From: an uncultured Porphyromonadaceae bacterium
Lineage (GTDB): Bacteria; Bacteroidota; Bacteroidia; Bacteroidales; Muribaculaceae
Direction of reading: 5' to 3'
NCBI GenBank assembly: GCA_905202215.1
Contig: CAJKRG010000068.1
Coordinates: 1 to 10,137, forward strand
Length of the DNA: 10,137 bases
Under the pieces are notes generated by a model, which saw nothing but the letters and a program-made list of their open reading frames with translations, was not told where the DNA came from and did not search any database. The position numbers and the translations under genes are program-made. This document shows, piece by piece, positions 6,431 to 10,137 of the stretch. Numbering within the stretch: the first letter of the stretch is position 1; every line of letters begins with the position of its first letter.

Positions 6431-6438
6431 CAAAGTTA
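6431..6438 (-). promoter_or_regulatory. -7 box upstream of ino1
   Basis: TAACTTTG on the minus strand matches TAnnTTTG exactly. A T-rich stretch (TTTTTC) lies about 20 nt upstream as a weak -33 element. Transcription would begin near 6424, about 90 nt before the start codon, and would run at once into the hairpin at 6416-6393. Confidence 0.5.
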
Positions 6439-6573
6439 TAGAGTTTTTTCGGATTGTGAAAAATATAGCACCTTAAAGAATGTCAAATTGCGTAGAATTT
6501 AATTAAAAAATGGCCGATATGGTTAATATTGGATAAATCTTGGCGATAACCAGCCTTATGTTGTTGTGAAATG
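6439..6573. other. AT-rich gap between folA and the ino1 promoter
   Basis: This is the upstream part of the 238-nt gap between folA and ino1. It is clearly AT-rich compared with the flanking genes. I find no ORF with a recognisable product, no convincing terminator hairpin close after folA, and no further TAnnTTTG box. The only structure in the gap lies in the ino1 leader, listed separately. Confidence 0.6.
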
Positions 6574-7065
6574 TTAATTGCGCACAAGGGTTTCGAAGCG
6601 ATAGCGAAGGCCACTGCGCGGGTCGCAGGTCCATGGCCCTTCGGAGGCTTTCTTCCATTCGGAACCGATGGCGGGGAAGAACGTGTCGGCATCGGGACAG
6701 TTGGCGTCGATGCGTGTCAGTTCCATGCGGTCGGCCAGGGGCATGGCGCGGGTATAGACGCTGGCACCTCCGATTATGAAGGCTGTATCATCGGCCGCGG
6801 AGGCAATTTCCAGAGCCTTTTCAATGGTAGGGGCCACGCTGACGCCGGCCGGGGAATAGCCCTCGGAGGCCGAAAGCACGATGTTGAGGCGCCCCGGCAG
6901 CGGGCCGCCGGGCAACGATTCGAAGGTGCGCCGTCCCATCACAACGGGGTGGCCCATGGTCAGCGCCTTGAAATGCTTCAGGTCGGCCGATATGTGGAAT
7001 GCCAGGTCGCCGTTGCGGCCTATGGCGCCGTCGGCGGCTACGGCTGCTATCAGAACGGTTGTCAT
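6574..7065 (-). CDS. folA: Dihydrofolate reductase
   Basis: This 163-residue enzyme reduces dihydrofolate to tetrahydrofolate with NADPH, the trimethoprim target. Residues IAAVAADGAIGRNG (6-19) form the first strand and the Met20-type loop. The catalytic acid is Asp28 in SADLKHFK. Residues VVMGRRTFESL and LPGRLNIVLS hold the NADPH-binding Arg and the folate region, and AFIIGGASVY is the usual GG cofactor motif. The loop reads LAFHISADL where the E. coli enzyme has MPWNLPADL, so Trp22 is replaced by Phe23 and Pro25 by Ser26. The start overlaps the thyA stop in an ATGA, so translation is probably coupled. This fits the metabolic link: ThyA makes the dihydrofolate that this enzyme recycles. It is the last gene of the operon. 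Confidence 0.96.
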   Translation of the reverse strand: MTTVLIAAVAADGAIGRNGDLAFHISADLKHFKALTMGHPVVMGRRTFESLPGGPLPGRLNIVLSASEGYSPAGVSVAPTIEKALEIASAADDTAFIIGGASVYTRAMPLADRMELTRIDANCPDADTFFPAIGSEWKKASEGPWTCDPRSGLRYRFETLVRN

Positions 7066-7856
7066 ACGGATACGGTGGCTTTTATATGGGGGTGAGGGTC
7101 GTAGCCTTCCAGGGTGAAGTCGTCGTAGGTGAAATCGCCCAGTTCCCTGACGTCCGGATTGAGAATCATGCGAGGCAGGGGGCGCGGCTCGCGGGTGAGT
7201 TGCAGACGTGCCTGCTCAATGTGGTTCTTATATATATGTGCGTCGCCCAGGGTGTGGATGAATTCGCCGGGGCGCAGGCCGGTGACTTGTGCCGTCATCA
7301 ACAGCAGCAGGGCATAGGAGGCGATGTTGAAGGGCACGCCCAGGAAAGTGTCGGCGCTGCGCTGGTACAGTTGCAGGCTCAGGCGTCCGTCGGCCACATA
7401 GAACTGGAACAGCAGGTGACAGGGAGCAAGGGCCATGCGCGGCAGGTCCGCCACGTTCCAGGCGCTGACGATAATGCGGCGCGAGTCGGGGTTATGGCGG
7501 ATGTCATCGACGGCGGCGGCAATCTGGTCGATGGTCGAGCCGTCGGCTGCGGGCCAGGAGCGCCATTGGGCGCCGTAGACGGGGCCGAGGTTGCCGTTCT
7601 CGTCGGCCCATTCATTCCAGATACGTACGCCGTTTTCCTGGAGATAGCGCACGTTAGTGTCGCCGCGCAGAAACCACAGCAGTTCGTGGATAATGGATTT
7701 CAGATGTAATTTTTTTGTGGTGACAAGCGGAAAGCCGTCTTCAAGGTTGAAGCGCATCTGGTAGCCGAAGGTCGAAATGGTGCCGGTTCCGGTTCGGTCG
7801 GACTTTTCGACGCCGTCGTCAAGGATGTGACGCAGCAGGTCGAGATATTGTTTCAT
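7062..7856 (-). CDS. thyA: Thymidylate synthase (ThyA type)
   Basis: This 264-residue protein has the same length as E. coli ThyA and aligns with it apparently without gaps. It methylates dUMP to dTMP using 5,10-methylene-tetrahydrofolate and releases dihydrofolate. The nucleophile is Cys146 in LAPCHLLFQF. Phosphate and dUMP contacts are DRTGTG (20-25), DSRRIIVSAWN (124-134), QLYQRSAD and FNIASYA with Asn177, and GDAHIY (His207, Tyr209). The C-terminus is IKATVSV where E. coli has IKAPVAI. It lies 3 nt downstream of xseB and overlaps folA by 4 nt, so it sits in the middle of a compact operon. Nothing suggests truncation or transfer. Confidence 0.97.
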   Translation of the reverse strand: MKQYLDLLRHILDDGVEKSDRTGTGTISTFGYQMRFNLEDGFPLVTTKKLHLKSIIHELLWFLRGDTNVRYLQENGVRIWNEWADENGNLGPVYGAQWRSWPAADGSTIDQIAAAVDDIRHNPDSRRIIVSAWNVADLPRMALAPCHLLFQFYVADGRLSLQLYQRSADTFLGVPFNIASYALLLLMTAQVTGLRPGEFIHTLGDAHIYKNHIEQARLQLTREPRPLPRMILNPDVRELGDFTYDDFTLEGYDPHPHIKATVSV

Positions 7857-7859
7857 GGT

Positions 7860-8063
7860 TTATTCTGATTTTTCGGTTAGGGATTTCAGCACTTCCTGCA
7901 ATTCGGCCTCGGTGGCGGTGAGGCGGCTGCGGCACAGTGCCAGCAGCGAGGCGGCTTCGCGTGTGCGCTCCACCAGCGTGTCGACGTCGCAGGTGTCTGA
8001 ACGCAGACGGTCCAGTATTTCCTCGAGGCGGGTCAAGGCCTCGTTATATTTCATTTCTTCCAT
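7860..8063 (-). CDS. xseB: Exodeoxyribonuclease VII small subunit
   Basis: This 67-residue protein starts MEEMKYNEALTRLEEIL and continues with a long helical, Leu- and Glu-rich stretch (DVDTLVERTREAASLL, then LTATEAELQEVL). That is the two-helix hairpin signature of XseB. The small subunit binds the XseA coiled coil in exonuclease VII, which degrades single-stranded DNA from both ends to oligonucleotides. It is slightly shorter than the E. coli protein (80 residues). A start at the second Met, three codons later, is equally possible. It lies 23 nt after xseA and 3 nt before thyA, in the same operon. The pairing with a neighbouring xseA makes the call firm despite the small size. Confidence 0.93.
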   Translation of the reverse strand: MEEMKYNEALTRLEEILDRLRSDTCDVDTLVERTREAASLLALCRSRLTATEAELQEVLKSLTEKSE

Positions 8064-8086
8064 TGGCGTGGATATGGATTGGATGG

Positions 8087-9343
8087 TTAAAGGCTTGATT
8101 TTGTGGTATCGGTGACGGTCGAAGTGATTATCCCGCGGTCCAGGACTGTTTCCAGGACAGTTCCGGGTGCCAGACTGTCGGCGTCGGTGAGGCAGCGGCC
8201 CCCGGCGCGGGTGATGGAAAATCCGCGGCGCAGGGTTGCCTGCGGTGAAAGCGTGTCGAGCAGAGTGGTCAGCGATTTCAGACGGTCGGCGTTGCGGGCC
8301 AAGGTGTTGCGCACGGCGGCAGTGATTGTAGCCACGGCTTCGGGACCGGTTTTTAGCCGCTGGCGCTCGAGGACGGCGACAGGCAGGGTGGCGAGGCGTT
8401 CGGCATCGATGTCGAGGCGGCGATGGGCACGCGCTACTGCGGCACGGGCCGCATCGAGGATGTCGGCACCGAGGCCACGCAGGTTCTCAAGGGCCGCGGT
8501 GCCGCAGTTTATGAGCCATTCGGCGGCGGCCGTAGGGGTTTTGACGCGCATATTGGCCACATAGTCCAGCAGCGTGATGTCGCGTTCATGGCCGATGCCG
8601 ATGATTACCGGCAGGGGGAACATGGCAATGTTGGCGGCCAGGTCGTAGTTGTCGAAGGCGGCCAGGTCGCCGGTGGCGCCACCGCCGCGGATAATCACCA
8701 CGCAGTCGAAGTCACTTTCGCTGGCGGCCACACGCCCCAGGGCGTCGATAATTGAGGCGGCGGCGCGTTCGCCCTGCATCACAGCCTCGAACAGGGTCAC
8801 CGAGAAACGCAGGTGGTAGCGGTTGCACAGCAATTGATTGACGAAATCACCGTATCCGGCGGCCCCGCGTGCCGAAATCACGGCCACGTTCTGCGGCACG
8901 GTCGGGCGCGGCAGGTTGCGGTTCAGGTCCAGGATTCCCTGGCGGCGCAGGCGCTCAATCATTTCGCGGCGCCGGCGCTGCACGTCGCCCAGTGTGAATT
9001 CGGGGTTAATGTCGGTGATGGTGGCTGACATGCCGTAGAGTGGATGGAACGAAGCCGTGAGGCACACCATCACACGTATGTCGGAAACCAGCGGACTGCC
9101 GGTCGCGCTCCGGAAGAATTCGTTGAGCGTCCCGAAACGCGACGACCATATTATGGCGCGAAGCCGTGCCACGGCCGTGCCGTCGGCGTCCTTGTCGATG
9201 AGTTCCATGTAGCAATGGCCCCCGCTGACGCGCACGTCGGAAGTCTCGGCCACCACCCAGACACCGCTGAGGCCTGGTGTGGCCTTGACGGCTCCGGCCA
9301 GACGCCGGTTGAACTCGGCCAGCGGCACCGCCTGCGGAATCAT
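8087..9343 (-). CDS. xseA: Exodeoxyribonuclease VII large subunit
   Basis: This 418-residue catalytic subunit of exonuclease VII acts on single-stranded DNA in repair and recombination. An N-terminal OB-fold (about 1-110) contains GVWVVAETSDVRVSGGHCY. A linker (FTLGDVQRRRREMIERLRRQG) leads to the catalytic domain with VAVISARGAAGYGDF, RGGGATGDLAAFDNYDLA (about 216-233) and GIGHERDITLLD (about 246-257), ending near TPTAAAE. A long, Ala- and Arg-rich helical region (about 270-370) is the coiled coil that recruits XseB. Residues LRRGFSITRAGG near the end are the usual C-terminal segment. It is somewhat shorter than E. coli XseA (about 456). Its ATG overlaps the stop of the DUF3256-like gene as ATGA. 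The next gene, 23 nt on, is xseB. Confidence 0.95.
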   Translation of the reverse strand: MIPQAVPLAEFNRRLAGAVKATPGLSGVWVVAETSDVRVSGGHCYMELIDKDADGTAVARLRAIIWSSRFGTLNEFFRSATGSPLVSDIRVMVCLTASFHPLYGMSATITDINPEFTLGDVQRRRREMIERLRRQGILDLNRNLPRPTVPQNVAVISARGAAGYGDFVNQLLCNRYHLRFSVTLFEAVMQGERAAASIIDALGRVAASESDFDCVVIIRGGGATGDLAAFDNYDLAANIAMFPLPVIIGIGHERDITLLDYVANMRVKTPTAAAEWLINCGTAALENLRGLGADILDAARAAVARAHRRLDIDAERLATLPVAVLERQRLKTGPEAVATITAAVRNTLARNADRLKSLTTLLDTLSPQATLRRGFSITRAGGRCLTDADSLAPGTVLETVLDRGIITSTVTDTTKSSL

Positions 9344-9987
9344 GGCTTGCGGAGTTTGAATTTGTTGCCCTTGATGTCGTAGACCAGGGAGTCTACGAGC
9401 ATCGGCCGCAGGGATTCGTATTCGCGGGGTGCCAGGAAAGTCCGGGCACCGGAGGTCAGCGTCAGCGTGGTGGCAGTGGAATCGAAGCGGGCCTCTACAG
9501 GCACAAAAGGCAGCACACGCGACACGGTGGCGATATCGTCACGACCGGCGTCGGTGAGCCAGTCGGTATATTCTGGCAGTGAAAGGGGGTTGCGTCGCAG
9601 GGGCTGCCAGTCGGTGCGGAAGAAATCCAGACGGCTGTCGAGCGCGGGCGATGCCACGGTGGAAACCAGGGCCAGGACGGTGTCACGTCCTGAAACCAGC
9701 ACGGCCAGTTGGGCGCAGACGCCGCTGTCCACCTCGAAGGTGATGGTGCGCTCACTTTCATTGAGTATGCGCGCGTTGCCGCCGGCACGGTTTGTGACGC
9801 TCCGGTCGCTGCCGTATCGGAAATAGTCGAGCATGTCCATACGCGAGTTGGTCGAGAGCAGCGGCAGGGCGTCCTCGGGGGCCTCGACCAGAAAATCGGC
9901 TGCGGTGCGGGCGTTCATTGCCGACGCCGCGGCTGCCAGTACGGTCACAGCGACCAGGGTGCGTATCGTCTTTTTCTTTGCTGTCAT
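9340..9987 (-). CDS. DUF3256-like exported protein, function unknown
   Basis: This 215-residue protein has a basic N-terminus (TAKKKTIR) and a hydrophobic run to about Ala23, a likely signal peptide, so it would be secreted or periplasmic. The body has features I recall from the Bacteroidales DUF3256 family: LPLLSTNSRMDMLDYF, a TNRAGG stretch, LVSTVASPALDSRLDFFRTDW and the ending SLVYDIKGNKFKL. I see no catalytic motif, lipobox or transmembrane segment beyond the signal. It is the first visible gene of the operon, and its stop overlaps the xseA start by 4 nt, so it is probably translated together with exonuclease VII. Why an exported protein is coupled to DNA metabolism genes is not evident. 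The family name is from memory and needs a profile search. Confidence 0.7.
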   Translation of the reverse strand: MTAKKKTIRTLVAVTVLAAAASAMNARTAADFLVEAPEDALPLLSTNSRMDMLDYFRYGSDRSVTNRAGGNARILNESERTITFEVDSGVCAQLAVLVSGRDTVLALVSTVASPALDSRLDFFRTDWQPLRRNPLSLPEYTDWLTDAGRDDIATVSRVLPFVPVEARFDSTATTLTLTSGARTFLAPREYESLRPMLVDSLVYDIKGNKFKLRKP

Positions 9988-10137
9988 AATGTTGGCTTTT
10001 GGGGTGTCCGGAGTTCAGCGGCGTGATTTGCGGCCGCGGGCTTTTGGCGCGTTGCTTTCGGCAAATGGGGATATCGGTCTGTTTGCATCGGGTGATGTGG
10101 ACAATTATGCCGACCCCTGTGAACGGGAGAGAATCTA
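9988..10137. other. Unassigned right end, possibly the tail of an upstream operon gene
   Basis: One minus-strand frame is open from the window edge and stops with a TGA overlapping the DUF3256-like ATG, as at two other junctions of this operon. Its residues (His-, Pro- and Gln-rich) do not look like a conserved protein. A second minus frame ends in a basic tail (APKARGRKSRR) but has TAG and TAA near the edge. The plus strand also has an open frame from ATG 9989 with nothing recognisable. No promoter box is seen. It cannot be decided from this window. Confidence 0.3.

Noticed and set aside
9989..10137. Open plus-strand frame from ATG 9989 to the window edge, considered as a divergent gene
   Set aside because: No promoter box, no recognisable protein features, and chance open frames of this length are common in GC-rich DNA.
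1..10137. CRISPR array, prophage or complete insertion sequence
   Set aside because: No regularly spaced direct repeats, no phage genes and no transposase gene were found. The only mobile-type feature is the non-coding element at 715-1050.

Overview
The window looks like a chromosomal segment of a GC-rich gut Bacteroidales bacterium, most likely of the Muribaculaceae type. Three things point there: exact Bacteroidetes -7 boxes (TAnnTTTG) in front of several genes, no strong Shine-Dalgarno sequences, and Bacteroidales-type proteins (an M6 peptidase with a Por/T9SS-like C-terminal tail, a DUF3256-like protein, a Bacteroidetes-style ino1). The taxonomic call is inference from sequence character, not from a search.

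Layout, left to right. A tRNA-Gly(CCC) on the minus strand is cut by the window edge and has a good promoter. Divergent from it is a UDG-superfamily DNA glycosylase gene (154-729, +). Its last four codons and stop lie inside a 336-bp palindromic element (715-1050). That element has perfect 33-34 bp terminal inverted repeats, an apparent TTA target duplication and two large nested hairpins, with no transposase. Next come a secreted M6 metalloprotease with FN3 modules and a sorting-type tail (1170-3971, +) and an OmpA-family peptidoglycan-binding lipoprotein (4002-4865, +). Two related hairpin terminators (4882-4975) separate these from the convergent minus-strand genes.

On the minus strand, inositol-3-phosphate synthase (4995-6335) stands alone behind its own leader. 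A tight operon, read right to left, follows: DUF3256-like exported protein, xseA, xseB, thyA, folA (9987 to 6574). Two of its junctions are ATGA overlaps and the others are gaps of 3 and 23 nt. ThyA oxidises methylene-tetrahydrofolate to dihydrofolate while making dTMP, and FolA reduces it back. XseA and XseB form exonuclease VII, so the operon joins thymidylate supply with DNA processing. The last 150 bases could not be assigned.

The least ordinary object is the 715-1050 element. It has transposon-like ends, and its insertion point can be reconstructed to the base: removing the element with one TTA copy restores a glycosylase gene ending in Gly-Val-Leu-stop. Inside are two hairpins of 95 and 97 nt that share an identical 24-nt tip. 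Their long arms differ in sequence but still pair, as if the fold rather than the sequence were conserved.
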